The notes below the pieces were generated by a model. The model was not told where the DNA came from. It ran no database searches and saw only the letters and a list, made by a program, of their open reading frames with translations. The translations under genes were made by a program, and so were the position numbers. From Scatomonas sp963928055 (GTDB lineage: Bacteria > Bacillota > Clostridia > Lachnospirales > Lachnospiraceae), in assembly GCA_963928055.1 (NCBI GenBank), contig CAWVDN010000001.1:1364001-1428000 (forward strand): a stretch of 64,000 bases of DNA, read 5' to 3'. Below, piece by piece: positions 42,101 through 49,635 of this stretch (the stretch's first letter is position 1; each line of letters begins with the position of its first letter).

Positions 42101-42477
42101 GTCACCAGACGCCCATCCGGCAGCGTCAGTTCCGCCTCCGCCCTCTGAAGGGTCTGTCCGCCGCCCCGCCTGGCGGGACGGAGATACTCCGGATTCCGCC
42201 GTACCTGATACACCTTGCCGCCGTAGGAAAAGATCAATTCCACCTCTGTGGGAGTCTCCGGCCCGGCGTATTTGGAGCGGAACATGCCCGGCTCCCGGCT
42301 GGAGCCGCTGGCCTCCCCGTAGAGGGCAAAGGTGATAGCGTCAAAAAGAGTGGTCTTTCCGGCTCCTGTGTCACCGCTGATCAGATACAGGCCCGCGGAG
42401 CCCAGCTGTTCCATCTGCAGTTCGGTCCGCCCGGCATAGGGGCCGAAAGCGGAAAGGGTCAGTTTCAGCGGTCTCAT
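39184..42477 (-). CDS. sbcC: Exonuclease SbcC, ATPase subunit
   Basis: The 1097-residue SMC/Rad50-like ATPase acts with SbcD to open DNA hairpins and protein-blocked ends. Walker A is GDTGAGKTTLFDAI near residue 35. Very long Glu/Gln/Arg-rich coiled coils flank a zinc hook CPVCGSREHP at about residue 555. The ABC signature LSGGESFQASLSLALGLS and Walker B MFVDEGFGSLDEE lie near the end. It overlaps sbcD by 4 bp (ATGA). The length is normal for Firmicutes SbcC. Confidence 0.95.
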   Translation of the reverse strand: MRPLKLTLSAFGPYAGRTELQMEQLGSAGLYLISGDTGAGKTTLFDAITFALYGEASGSSREPGMFRSKYAGPETPTEVELIFSYGGKVYQVRRNPEYLRPARRGGGQTLQRAEAELTLPDGRLVTKVREVNQAVKEIIGLDYQQFSQIAMIAQGDFLKLLLADTRERQGIFRDIFHTGPYQVFQEKLKTESGKLRTECDRARSSVAQYIQGIQCPEDSPLASRAEQARSGELPAAEVQELFSELLQEDEEGRKALEAETGKLDRELEEVHALLAQAEERKKAEIRLQEAEKSRKSVCEKLALAEQMVEEEEKKKPLREELSRKAAVLQGELPRYEELEEQRKVCRQQEQEAEEAAGKQRQAEAELEKQIRELQEKKEEQASLEQSGERAGQLKLERQQAENRKRQLRDLAEQVRQRNTLKDALEQAGREAEQLRRNCLELDRQREQLTAEAETLGKKFQSLEDAAGEKEKLSGERTRLERELGELERLRDALDEYGISREKLEAARAAYRRAAERAEEAGRVYRSRNRAFLDEQAGILAETLAEGEPCPVCGSREHPAPAEKSLEAPAEAQVEEARAAFEKAQDLAEKASRQAGELKGSVLAQEETLLDQMKLYGEPSAPEQAGEQLKAAEEIRRKAMARLETAEKENREKLARREQLRRKLQEQEQRSEKLEKEKEGASRRLQEAEGRKKNLEGQLEGQEDSLGRGFRELGAHLSPEDAEEFLAEESRRADRELARLGQLLQEEETKLARKKELSIRIPEKEREKEKTEQQISQWKQKRAEAESRSLLAGEQAERLKAGLTRESREQAEQQIRSFQAEGQTLEQALEEAKENRDTAARNLSALEGRIRQLKELLEQSGEIDGSVQENRKVLLTEQREELLRAQKVLHARTTANRQALFHMEQRSAELRKLEEKWAFVQSLSNTANGNLAGKEKIMLETYIQMTYFDRIIRRANLRFLVMSGGQYELKRRREASGSRSQSGLELDVIDHYNGTERSVRTLSGGESFQASLSLALGLSDEVQSSAGGIRLDTMFVDEGFGSLDEESLQQAVRALSSLTEGNRLVGIISHVGELKEKIDRQILVKKDREGGSRVEILV

Positions 42478-43610
42478 AGCTTATCCTCCCATATGGTTTC
42501 CATCAGTTCCCTGGAAAAGCGGATCTGCTCCTCCGTCATAGGCTGATTGTTCTGCCGTTCATAAAATTCTTCAAACAGTTTCAGGGGCGGTTTTGCCGCC
42601 GGCTCTTCCGCGCCCTCCGGAAGATTCCGGGATCTGGTCCTGGCGTTGTCGTAATCCAGCCGCATAAGATTGGGATAGATCACCCGCAGCTTTGCCGCTC
42701 CGTCGGGGACATCCTCCTCGTCTGTCAGGGTAATATGGAGGTAATCCTCCCGGTTCCTGCCCTCATAAAAGCTTTTCGCCGTAACCTCCAGGTAGGAGCC
42801 CCGGATCTCCCGCAGATCCCGCAGAGGAGTTAAGGGCCGGGCAGCCACCTCCAGAGTCCCCTTTTCCTTCAGCTCCGCCACCGTCACGGATTTCTGCTGT
42901 CCCGCCTCAGAGAAGGAATACTTCAGAGGGGTGCCGCAGTAGCGGATCCTGGGGGACCCGATATTCTGGGGGCCGTGGATGTGGCCCAGGGCCACATAGT
43001 CAAAATCGTCAAACACCGAGGCGTCCACGTTGTCGGAGCCTCCCACGGAAATTTCTTCCGAATCCGACCGGGAAGCCCCGGTGACAAACTGGTGGGTCAC
43101 CAGCACATTTCTCTGCTCCTTATGGATCTCCAGGGCCTCCACCGCTTTCCCCAGGGCCTCTGTGTAGGTGCCGATCTCCTCCTCCGGAAAATACCGGCGC
43201 ACATGGGCCGGCTTCAGGAACGGCAGCAGATAAACATTCACCGGGCCGTATGCATCCTCCAGCACCACCGGCTCCACCTTTCCGCTGTACACCGGGGCCA
43301 GGTGGATGCCGCTGCCCTCCATGAGCCGTCCCCCGAAGGACAGCCGCTCCGGGGAATCGTGATTGCCGCTGATGACAAAAACCTGCAGTTTCCGGGAAGA
43401 CAGTTCCCAGAGAAACCCGTCAAAAAGCTGCACCGCCTCCCCGGAGGGTACGGATTTATCGTAGATATCCCCGGCCAGCAGCACTGCCTGGGGCTGTTCT
43501 TCGTCTATGATCCGCAGGATTTCCTGCAGAATGAAGGCCTGGTCCTCCAGCATGGAAAATTCGTTGACCCGCTTTCCCAGGTGCAGGTCGGAGAGATGGA
43601 TCAGTTTCAT
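42474..43610 (-). CDS. sbcD: Exonuclease SbcD, nuclease subunit
   Basis: The 378-residue Mre11-type phosphoesterase has all metal-binding motifs: HLSDLHLGKR at the N-terminus, LAGDIYDKS, GNHDSPERL, VTHQFV and LGHIHGPQ. Mn2+-dependent nuclease partner of SbcC. CAAGGAGG lies 4-5 bp before the ATG. Just upstream is a strong terminator and, further, a cobalamin riboswitch, so this pair may need read-through or another promoter; none is obvious. Confidence 0.95.
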   Translation of the reverse strand: MKLIHLSDLHLGKRVNEFSMLEDQAFILQEILRIIDEEQPQAVLLAGDIYDKSVPSGEAVQLFDGFLWELSSRKLQVFVISGNHDSPERLSFGGRLMEGSGIHLAPVYSGKVEPVVLEDAYGPVNVYLLPFLKPAHVRRYFPEEEIGTYTEALGKAVEALEIHKEQRNVLVTHQFVTGASRSDSEEISVGGSDNVDASVFDDFDYVALGHIHGPQNIGSPRIRYCGTPLKYSFSEAGQQKSVTVAELKEKGTLEVAARPLTPLRDLREIRGSYLEVTAKSFYEGRNREDYLHITLTDEEDVPDGAAKLRVIYPNLMRLDYDNARTRSRNLPEGAEEPAAKPPLKLFEEFYERQNNQPMTEEQIRFSRELMETIWEDKL

Positions 43611-43633
43611 GGGGCCTCCTTGTATGATAGAAT

Positions 43634-43660
43634 AAAAAAGTCTCCCGATTACAGGAGACT
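43634..43660 (-). terminator. Terminator between the cobalamin riboswitch and sbcD
   Basis: AGTCTCC and GGAGACT form a 7-bp stem followed by six T on the minus strand, ending 24 bp before the sbcD start. It stands about 260 nt after the riboswitch aptamer. Confidence 0.8.
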
Positions 43661-43921
43661 AAAATGACTTTTTATGAACTTGTGGGGGAAATCCCTTCGG
43701 CTCCCGATCTTGCTGTCAAGCGGAAAACCGGACCGTCAATTCTTTGCGGAGGAATCATGACGCGGTATAAAACAGCTTTTCTGACAGCCGAAGTATTTCA
43801 CCCTGCCGTTTAAACGATACATAAATCCCGCTCGAAGGTTCCCGGCTGAGTGAATACTCTTATCAGGCATTCCATATCGGATGGATAGATGGAAAGCTTT
43901 GCTCGGAAGCTTCAACCTTAT

Positions 43922-44094
43922 ATCATCCAAGCAGGTTTCCTGGCTCTCAGATTATCGCGCAACGCTCCTTCTCATATGTGCGGACATACAATGGTTTTCT
44001 GCGTCTTGCTCCCTGATTACAGTGACCGGATCGCTCGGGCCTCTCACCCGATTCCCTTTTCACCGCCGCGGACCGCGGGGTGCACTTGCATGAT
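43922..44094 (-). promoter_or_regulatory. Cobalamin riboswitch
   Basis: Minus-strand hallmarks occur in order: AAAAGGGAATCGGGTGAGA, GTCACTGTAATCAGGGAGC and the B12 box GAGAGCCAGGAAACCTGCTT. The ends pair as P1 (ATCATGCAAG at the 5' side with CTTGGATGAT at the 3' side, one mismatch). No B12 transport or synthesis gene follows; the next genes are sbcD and sbcC. The 260 nt after it (43661-43921) hold only a small frame of doubtful coding value. Confidence 0.9.
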
Positions 44095-44119
44095 TGATAT
44101 GAAATTTATGCACAAATAT

Positions 44120-44148
44120 ATAATAGCATCCGGGCCCGGCGGTGTCAA
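44120..44148 (-). promoter_or_regulatory. Promoter of the cobalamin riboswitch transcript
   Basis: Consensus TTGACA (44143-44148), a 17-bp spacer and TATTAT (44120-44125) are placed 26 bp before the aptamer. The unit therefore looks transcribed. Confidence 0.8.
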
Positions 44149-44151
44149 CCA

Positions 44152-44973
44152 TTAACTAAAATTCTCCAGCTCCTCCAGCATCTGCGCCACGGTTTTTCCG
44201 TTCAGCGGATGCCGCATCCAGGGGGCGATCTGCGCCAGGGGCTTCAGTACAAAATCTCTTTTGTGCATTTCCACATGGGGAATGTGCAGGGTATCCGTAT
44301 CCAGCACCAGATCATCGTAGAAAATAATATCCAGATCCAGCGTCCGGGGCCCCCAGTGGATCAGCCGCTCCCGCTTTTCCTCCTGCTCGATCTCATGGAG
44401 GCGGTCCAGCAGTTCTTCCGGGGTCAGCAGGGTATCCAGGAGCAGACAGCCATTCAGGAAATCATCCTGCTCCACATAGCCGTAGGGGGCCGTGGTGATA
44501 AAATCCGAGACCGCCGTCACATGGCAGCCTGCCGTTTCCTTCAGAAGCTCCACCGCCCGCTGCAGATGCGCCCTTTTATCTCCCAGGTTGGATCCCAGCG
44601 CGACGGCTGCCTGATGCCACTGCCGCCGGATCTCTACCGCCACGGTTTTCAGGGGGAGGCGTACCGGAGCCCAGGGTTTCCGGATCTCCAGGCGGATCTT
44701 CCGGATCCTTGGCCAGGCAGTCAGGAGTTCAAAGGCCAGATGCTCCGCCACGCTCTCCAGCAGCTTCCAGGTATGGCCTTCCACGTATTCTTTGATCCGC
44801 CGGCACACCTCTCCATAGTTGACGGACTGCTCCAGATCATCGCTTTTCCCCGCGGGGCGGGTGTCTGTGTACAGATCCGCCGAGACGACAAACTTCTGCC
44901 CCAGGGCGTTTTCCTCCGGATACACCCCGTGGTTGGCAAACACTTCCAGTTCCTGAATTTTGATCCGATCCAT
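44152..44973 (-). CDS. Bifunctional dihydroneopterin aldolase/HPPK (FolB-FolK)
   Basis: The 273-residue fusion carries two successive folate steps. Residues 1-115 are FolB (ELEVFANHGVYPEENALGQ, with the Tyr/Glu active-site region). Residues 120-270 are FolK pyrophosphokinase (VALGSNLGDKRAHLQRAV, then WGPRTLDLDIIFYDD). It is the last gene of the folE-HD-folP-folBK run, 3 bp after folP. Confidence 0.95.
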   Translation of the reverse strand: MDRIKIQELEVFANHGVYPEENALGQKFVVSADLYTDTRPAGKSDDLEQSVNYGEVCRRIKEYVEGHTWKLLESVAEHLAFELLTAWPRIRKIRLEIRKPWAPVRLPLKTVAVEIRRQWHQAAVALGSNLGDKRAHLQRAVELLKETAGCHVTAVSDFITTAPYGYVEQDDFLNGCLLLDTLLTPEELLDRLHEIEQEEKRERLIHWGPRTLDLDIIFYDDLVLDTDTLHIPHVEMHKRDFVLKPLAQIAPWMRHPLNGKTVAQMLEELENFS

Positions 44974-44976
44974 GAT

Positions 44977-45783
44977 CTACCCCCTCATCAGGGCCTTCGT
45001 CATCTGAATGGCCCGCAGATTTTCTTTTACATCGTGTACCCGCACAAAAGCGCAGCCCTTCTGCGCCGCGTAAACCGTGGTCACCAGCGTGCCCTCCAGC
45101 CGCTGATCCGCCGGAAGGTCCAGGGTCTTACCGATGACCGATTTTCTGGATGTTCCCAGCAGCACCGGAAATCCCAGATGAACCAATTCCTCCAGGCGGG
45201 CGATCACCTCCAGATTCTGGGCATAGCTCTTGGCAAACCCTACGCCGGGGTCCAGGATGAGCCGGTCATCCCCCACTCCCGCTTCCCGGGCGATCTCCAC
45301 CGAAGCCATGAGATCCGCGGCCACCTCTCTCATAAAATCCTCATACACCGCTTCTTTCCGATTGTGCATCAGGCAGCAGGCGGCTCCGCTCTCCGCGGCC
45401 ACCCGGGCCATCTGAGGATCCCCCTTCAGGCCCCAGATATCATTGATCATGCTGGCCCCCGCCTGTACCGCCGCCTCCGCCACCGAGCTTTTCCAGGTAT
45501 CCACCGAGACCGGCGCCTCAAACCGCCGGGTCAGCGCCCGGATCACCGGGACGACTCTCCGGATCTCCTCCTCCGCCGGCACGGGGTCATAGCCGGGCCT
45601 GGTAGATTCCCCGCCTACATCCAGAATGGAGGCTCCTTCCCGCAGCATAGCTTCCGCGTGAAACAGAGCCGCGTCCAGCTGATCATATCTTCCCCCGTCA
45701 GAGAAGGAATCCGGCGTCACATTGAGGATTCCCATAATATAAGTCTGATTTTGAGTATCAAATTCCTGTGTTCCGATTCTCAT
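44977..45783 (-). CDS. folP: Dihydropteroate synthase
   Basis: The 268-residue TIM-barrel enzyme joins the pterin to p-aminobenzoate and is the sulfonamide target. The motifs are complete: MGILNVTPDSFSDGG, DVGGESTRPGYDPV, INDIWGLKGDP, LDPGVGFAKS and LLGTSRKSVIG. It is the third gene of the folate operon, with standard length. Confidence 0.96.
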   Translation of the reverse strand: MRIGTQEFDTQNQTYIMGILNVTPDSFSDGGRYDQLDAALFHAEAMLREGASILDVGGESTRPGYDPVPAEEEIRRVVPVIRALTRRFEAPVSVDTWKSSVAEAAVQAGASMINDIWGLKGDPQMARVAAESGAACCLMHNRKEAVYEDFMREVAADLMASVEIAREAGVGDDRLILDPGVGFAKSYAQNLEVIARLEELVHLGFPVLLGTSRKSVIGKTLDLPADQRLEGTLVTTVYAAQKGCAFVRVHDVKENLRAIQMTKALMRG

Positions 45784-45800
45784 GCTGCCTGTTCTCCCGT

Positions 45801-46283
45801 CTAATCTGTGATCTCCAGATTCTTTTTTTCTTTTGGCCAGTCGCAGGCCGGCTCCGCCGGACAGGCCAGACAGTTCCTGGAAGCCTTGTCCGCCCGGTAC
45901 AGATATCCCCGGAGACTTTTTTCCTGCCGGATCTCCGGAGAGCGGTGGGCCCGGATGGCCTCCAGAATCTCTTTCGTCTCTATTTCCTGAAAGCCGCAGG
46001 CCGGCAGAATCTCTGCCGCCAGGGCGGCGCTGGCCTCCTGATGCGGCGTTCCCTCCAGATACTGGAGGTGCCGCCCGATATCGTGAAGCAGCGCGGCCGC
46101 GTAAATAGTTTCTTTGGAAAGCCCCGTGCCCTCCTGGAGATCATAGATCCGCATAAGCCGGGCCACCGCCAGAAAATGCTCCGCGGAGTGGCCGCAGAAC
46201 TCCCGGTCTTGTTCCAGCTCCTGGATCCTGGCATAGGCCTCCCGGTACAGGGGATGCTCCCAGATCCGGTTCACCCGCTTCAT
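45801..46283 (-). CDS. HD-domain phosphohydrolase in the folate operon
   Basis: The 160-residue HD-superfamily protein has metal ligands in GHSAEHF and AALLHDIGRHLQY, and a C-terminal Cys cluster CLACPAEPACDWP. It is encoded between folE and folP, with its start overlapping the folE stop as ATGA. It could dephosphorylate dihydroneopterin triphosphate, a step with no dedicated enzyme here, but this is inference from position. The reading to 46400 is another frame of folE. Confidence 0.85.
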   Translation of the reverse strand: MKRVNRIWEHPLYREAYARIQELEQDREFCGHSAEHFLAVARLMRIYDLQEGTGLSKETIYAAALLHDIGRHLQYLEGTPHQEASAALAAEILPACGFQEIETKEILEAIRAHRSPEIRQEKSLRGYLYRADKASRNCLACPAEPACDWPKEKKNLEITD

Positions 46284-46834
46284 GCTTTCACCATCTGGAA
46301 AAAGGTCTGCTGCAGCTGGAAATCTTCCGCGAAGGCTCCCCGAACCGCAGTGGTCACGGTTCTGGTCCCCGGCTTCTGCACCCCCCGCATGGACATGCAC
46401 ATGTGCTCCGCCTCCAGCATGACCATTACCCCTTTGGGGCTCAGGTATTTCTCCAGAGCGTCCGCGATCTGCGCCGTAAGGTTTTCCTGGATCTGGGGAC
46501 GGCGGGCGTAGACCTCCACCGTACGGGCCAGCTTGCTGAGTCCCGCCACCTTTCCCTCCGGCAGATAGGCTACGTGGGCTTTCCCCCAGAAGGGAAGCAG
46601 ATGGTGCTCACAGGTAGAGTAAAAGGTGATATCCTTTTCTAACACCATCTGGCTGCTTTCCGATACAAACTGCTTTTTCAGATGTTCCTCCGGATCCCGG
46701 GCCAGTCCCCCGTAGATCTGCCGGCACATCCTGGCCACCCGGGCCGGAGTCTCCAGAAGCCCCTCCCGGTTCACATCCTCGCCGATCCCCTCCAGAAACA
46801 GCCGTACCGCTTCCTCGATTTTTTTCTCATCCAT
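46280..46834 (-). CDS. folE: GTP cyclohydrolase I (type IA)
   Basis: The 184-residue enzyme starts folate synthesis from GTP. The zinc-binding Cys/His occur in STCEHHLLPFWGKAHVAYLP and AEHMCMSMRGV, with QENLTAQIAD between. It is first gene of the folate operon, directly after a terminator and the folate-type riboswitch. The start at 46834 has GGAGG 7 bp upstream; the reading to 46882 crosses the terminator. Confidence 0.95.
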   Translation of the reverse strand: MDEKKIEEAVRLFLEGIGEDVNREGLLETPARVARMCRQIYGGLARDPEEHLKKQFVSESSQMVLEKDITFYSTCEHHLLPFWGKAHVAYLPEGKVAGLSKLARTVEVYARRPQIQENLTAQIADALEKYLSPKGVMVMLEAEHMCMSMRGVQKPGTRTVTTAVRGAFAEDFQLQQTFFQMVKA

Positions 46835-46873
46835 CTTTTTTCCTCCATTGTACCGCTGCTTTCCGGATAAACG

Positions 46874-46912
46874 AAAAAACACCCTGTATCCCTATTCACA
46901 ATACAAGGTGTT
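46874..46912 (-). terminator. Attenuator terminator before folE
   Basis: AACACCTTGTAT pairs with ATACAGGGTGTT (one G-U) and is followed by TTTTTT on the minus strand. It lies 12 nt after the riboswitch P1 and is its likely expression platform. Confidence 0.8.
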
Positions 46913-46923
46913 TTCATCTACTT

Positions 46924-47039
46924 GATTGCAACGGGTGCGGACCTCATATCGTAAGACGAGCTTTTCGTTTCACGGCAACTCCCCATCCGTTGAACACTTG
47001 ACGCATGAGGTCCTATTTTGCATCTGTTCTGTTGCAATC
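46924..47039 (-). promoter_or_regulatory. Tetrahydrofolate (folT-type) riboswitch
   Basis: P1 is a perfect 9-bp pairing (GATTGCAAC with GTTGCAATC) at the two ends. P2 is GGACCTCAT/ATGAGGTCC. Between them are GCGTCAAGTG and GGGGAGTTGCCG, which resemble, from memory, the conserved GCGTTAAGTG and GGGATGTTGCC of THF riboswitches. The place before folE in a folate operon fits. The match is by eye. Confidence 0.75.
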
Positions 47040-47040
47040 C

Positions 47041-47068
47041 ATTATAGCACAGGCTGAAAAAACTACAA
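47041..47068 (-). promoter_or_regulatory. Promoter of the folate operon
   Basis: TTGTAG, a 16-bp spacer and a consensus TATAAT (47041-47046) read towards the riboswitch, with the start expected inside its first stem. Confidence 0.65.
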
Positions 47069-47130
47069 CCAGAATTTACAGGAATTCTGATATTCTTTTC
47101 ATCTGATCCATAAAATCAGCTGCTTCCGGA

Positions 47131-49116
47131 TCATTCCAATATGCTTCTGAGTGCAGGATCCTCCCTGATCTGCCGAACCACTCTCTCCTGAAAATTCCGG
47201 GCAGCATAGGAAGTTACAAACTCCATTTCTATGGGATTTCCCCACTCATCCCATCTCCGCCGGACTCTGCCCATCCAGGGATTGGGTCCTGTATTGCTTA
47301 AGATCTCCAGGTTTTTTTCCGCCGGATTCGGAAGCAGGCGGAAATCCACCTTGCAGCCGCTGCTTTCTTTTTCTTTCGCATCTATTTTCTCCTCCCAGGG
47401 CCGCTGCACAAAAACATGGGGCGCATCTTCCCCCGGACCCGGAAGATGGCTGCCGTCTTCTCCGGAAAGATATTTTCTGACCCAGGCCGCGTCATAATAC
47501 GTTCCGTACTCACTCATCCGGCAGTCATTGGTCAGGTCGTCGGCGATTTCGCGGATTACTTCCTTAAGTTCCAGATTCTTCAGCCATTTATCATGCAAAG
47601 AGCCCTCTCCCATATAAGCGCCCCAGATCTGTCCGGCAATGGAAGCCGTGGAGTCCGAATCCCCCTCATGCCCTACGGCGTTCCACACGCACTGGTCAAA
47701 TCCTCTTCCCAGACAGGCTGCCGCGGAAAAAAGGCCCACCGCCAGAGCTTCTTCCCCCGTCCAGCCTTTCCCCAGCCGCTCCGTCACTTCAAACTCCGCC
47801 ATAAGGTTCACGGAGCTGGTGTACCCGTCCATGGCGGCCAGGGACATCGCCAATTTGATCCGCTCTGTCAGTCTCCGGGTTTCGGGATATTCCCCGTACA
47901 TTTCCCGCAGCAGAAGAAGAGTATCCTCGATGGCATAGGCCAGAGAAAAATTCTGCATGATATCGTACAGGATATTTCCCAGAGCAGCCGCTGGAAGCCA
48001 TCCCAACGGATGCCCATGAGTCAGGGCGGCTGTTTCCGCGCAGGCTCTGGCGTTATATTTTTTATCCCAGTGATGATGGGCCCCGCCATACAGGGCGACC
48101 GGGGCGATCCGCATGATGCCTCCGCACCCCTTGCTGTTATTTATCGGTTTTTCGATGCTACCTCCCCCTGCCTCAAGAGCGGACAGACAGGTATTTCCCG
48201 GCGCCCGGCGTGCATTCAGCTGCGGGATATTCCGGATCCAGCTGACAGGCATTTTCTGCTTCCGGCCGTCAGGATTCTGGGTTTTCAGCCAGTCGTCGTA
48301 GGCAAAGCCGATATAATGCCAGATATCCCCTCCGATGCCTTTCATGCAGGACCGGCTGTATCCCCACAGCACGCCGCAGGCGGTAAACAGCGTCATCTGT
48401 GTATCATCGGAGATCAGCGCCATGCCGGTTTTCGGATCCGGGATATACTCATGAATCCAGGAATGTCCGGCGTCCTGAAACTCCACCGGATAACCCAGGG
48501 CGTCCCCGATAGCTCCTCCTAACAGAGATCCGCAGATCCGCTCTCTCTTGCTGAGTCCTTTTCCGAAGATCCATTTTCTGGCCCTTTCCATGGACTGATA
48601 TTTTTCTTCCGAGGAACAGACCAGGGTGATCTTTTCCGGCATCCGCGCGTACGGGTAGCAGCAGGGAAATTCCGCGATGGCGGAAAAAACCGCCGCGGCA
48701 GTCCGGCTGCACAGACTGTCCCCGTACCAGGGACTGTGCAGGGTATAGCCCCCGGAACCGGTACCCACCAGAGGGACCGCCAGGTGCCGGATCCCCTTCT
48801 GCTTTGCGGCTGCCAGAAGCAGATCCATCCAGCATTTTTTCAGCAGCTCATAACTCTCCCCTGTTTCCCTGCCGCAGTCCGGCGCCGCCGTATGCAGGAT
48901 CCAGCGCACCGGCAGAAAGCCTCCGGAGGTAACCACCGTCCCTCCGGGCTTCATCTCTTTTCGGAGACCGGCGCACTGCCGGTCCACCTCTTCCCCGGCC
49001 CGGCGGCGGATCTCCCGGTCCAGACCGCCGCTGCCGGATAGTTTTACATCTGTTGGGTTCACAATGGCATCACAGGAGATGAAAAAGAGATCTCCCTTTA
49101 CCAGCTCAATGTTCAA
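47131..49116 (-). CDS. Macrodomain-ADP-ribosylglycohydrolase fusion
   Basis: The 661-residue protein joins two ADP-ribose-handling enzymes. Residues 1-180 form a macrodomain (IVNPTDVKLSGSGGLDREI, VPLVGTGSGGYTL). Residues 195-500 form a DraG/ARH-type hydrolase with its metal-binding motifs (GSLLGGAIGDALGYPVEF, ISDDTQMTLFTA, HEGDSDSTASIAGQIWGA). A C-terminal ~110 residues (NTGPNPWMGRVRRRWDEWG) are unrecognised. It probably strips ADP-ribose from proteins or nucleic acids. The TTG at 49116 is preferred because AAAGGAG lies 8 bp before it. No ADP-ribosyltransferase was seen nearby. Confidence 0.88.
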   Translation of the reverse strand: MNIELVKGDLFFISCDAIVNPTDVKLSGSGGLDREIRRRAGEEVDRQCAGLRKEMKPGGTVVTSGGFLPVRWILHTAAPDCGRETGESYELLKKCWMDLLLAAAKQKGIRHLAVPLVGTGSGGYTLHSPWYGDSLCSRTAAAVFSAIAEFPCCYPYARMPEKITLVCSSEEKYQSMERARKWIFGKGLSKRERICGSLLGGAIGDALGYPVEFQDAGHSWIHEYIPDPKTGMALISDDTQMTLFTACGVLWGYSRSCMKGIGGDIWHYIGFAYDDWLKTQNPDGRKQKMPVSWIRNIPQLNARRAPGNTCLSALEAGGGSIEKPINNSKGCGGIMRIAPVALYGGAHHHWDKKYNARACAETAALTHGHPLGWLPAAALGNILYDIMQNFSLAYAIEDTLLLLREMYGEYPETRRLTERIKLAMSLAAMDGYTSSVNLMAEFEVTERLGKGWTGEEALAVGLFSAAACLGRGFDQCVWNAVGHEGDSDSTASIAGQIWGAYMGEGSLHDKWLKNLELKEVIREIADDLTNDCRMSEYGTYYDAAWVRKYLSGEDGSHLPGPGEDAPHVFVQRPWEEKIDAKEKESSGCKVDFRLLPNPAEKNLEILSNTGPNPWMGRVRRRWDEWGNPIEMEFVTSYAARNFQERVVRQIREDPALRSILE

Positions 49117-49187
49117 AAGAACCACTCCTTTCCCAAGGTATTCCGTTTTTTACTTATCCTGCTTTTCAGGTGTGATACAGGCTTGCT

Positions 49188-49595
49188 TTATCGCTTTACG
49201 ATAAAAGAATGGCCGCACAGGGGACAGGTGATCTGGAGCCGTCCTTTTCCGCCTGTGATCCGCAGCTTCTTTCCGCAGTGTTCGCAGTAATAGTACGCGT
49301 AATTTCCGCCGCCTGGGTTCTTGGGATTTCCCGCGCCGGAGTTTCCGCCGGTTCCTTCCAGTGCGTTCAGCCGGCGTTTGTTCCTGAGCATAATGCAGAT
49401 CCCCACGAAGAACAGGATCATTCCCATGACCCGGATGGCCGGAAGGGCATCTCCCCGAACGTACTGGTGAAGGAAGGGGATCTCCCGGTTTTCGGATACA
49501 TACAGGGCGAACAAGGGCCCCATGGCTGCCAGAACTCCTCCGGAGAGGATCCCTTTTTTACACTCTTCTCTGGTGATCGTACTCTGATTCTTCAT
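49188..49595 (-). CDS. Membrane protein with C-terminal zinc ribbon
   Basis: The 135-residue protein has two hydrophobic segments (GGVLAAMGPLFALYV and VMGMILFFVGICIML), a Gly/Asn-rich linker and a cytoplasmic-type zinc ribbon (CEHCGKKL, then CPLCGHSFIVKR). The function is not known. It is on the same strand as, and 40 bp after, the 469-residue unknown gene. Confidence 0.7.
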   Translation of the reverse strand: MKNQSTITREECKKGILSGGVLAAMGPLFALYVSENREIPFLHQYVRGDALPAIRVMGMILFFVGICIMLRNKRRLNALEGTGGNSGAGNPKNPGGGNYAYYYCEHCGKKLRITGGKGRLQITCPLCGHSFIVKR

Positions 49596-49635
49596 AATAT
49601 TTTCCTGCCTTTCCTGTAAAACTTGTTTCTTTGTT

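Noticed and set aside
39775..42546. A 923-codon plus-strand frame opposite sbcC
   Set aside because: Its Leu/Pro/Phe-rich sequence is the antisense of the Glu/Gln/Arg coiled coils of SbcC.
43736..43930. A 64-codon minus-strand frame (and a 44-codon version from an internal ATG) just after the cobalamin aptamer
   Set aside because: It begins inside the riboswitch and has no ribosome binding site. The sequence contains several inverted repeats, so I treat it as RNA rather than protein, while noting it in the riboswitch finding.
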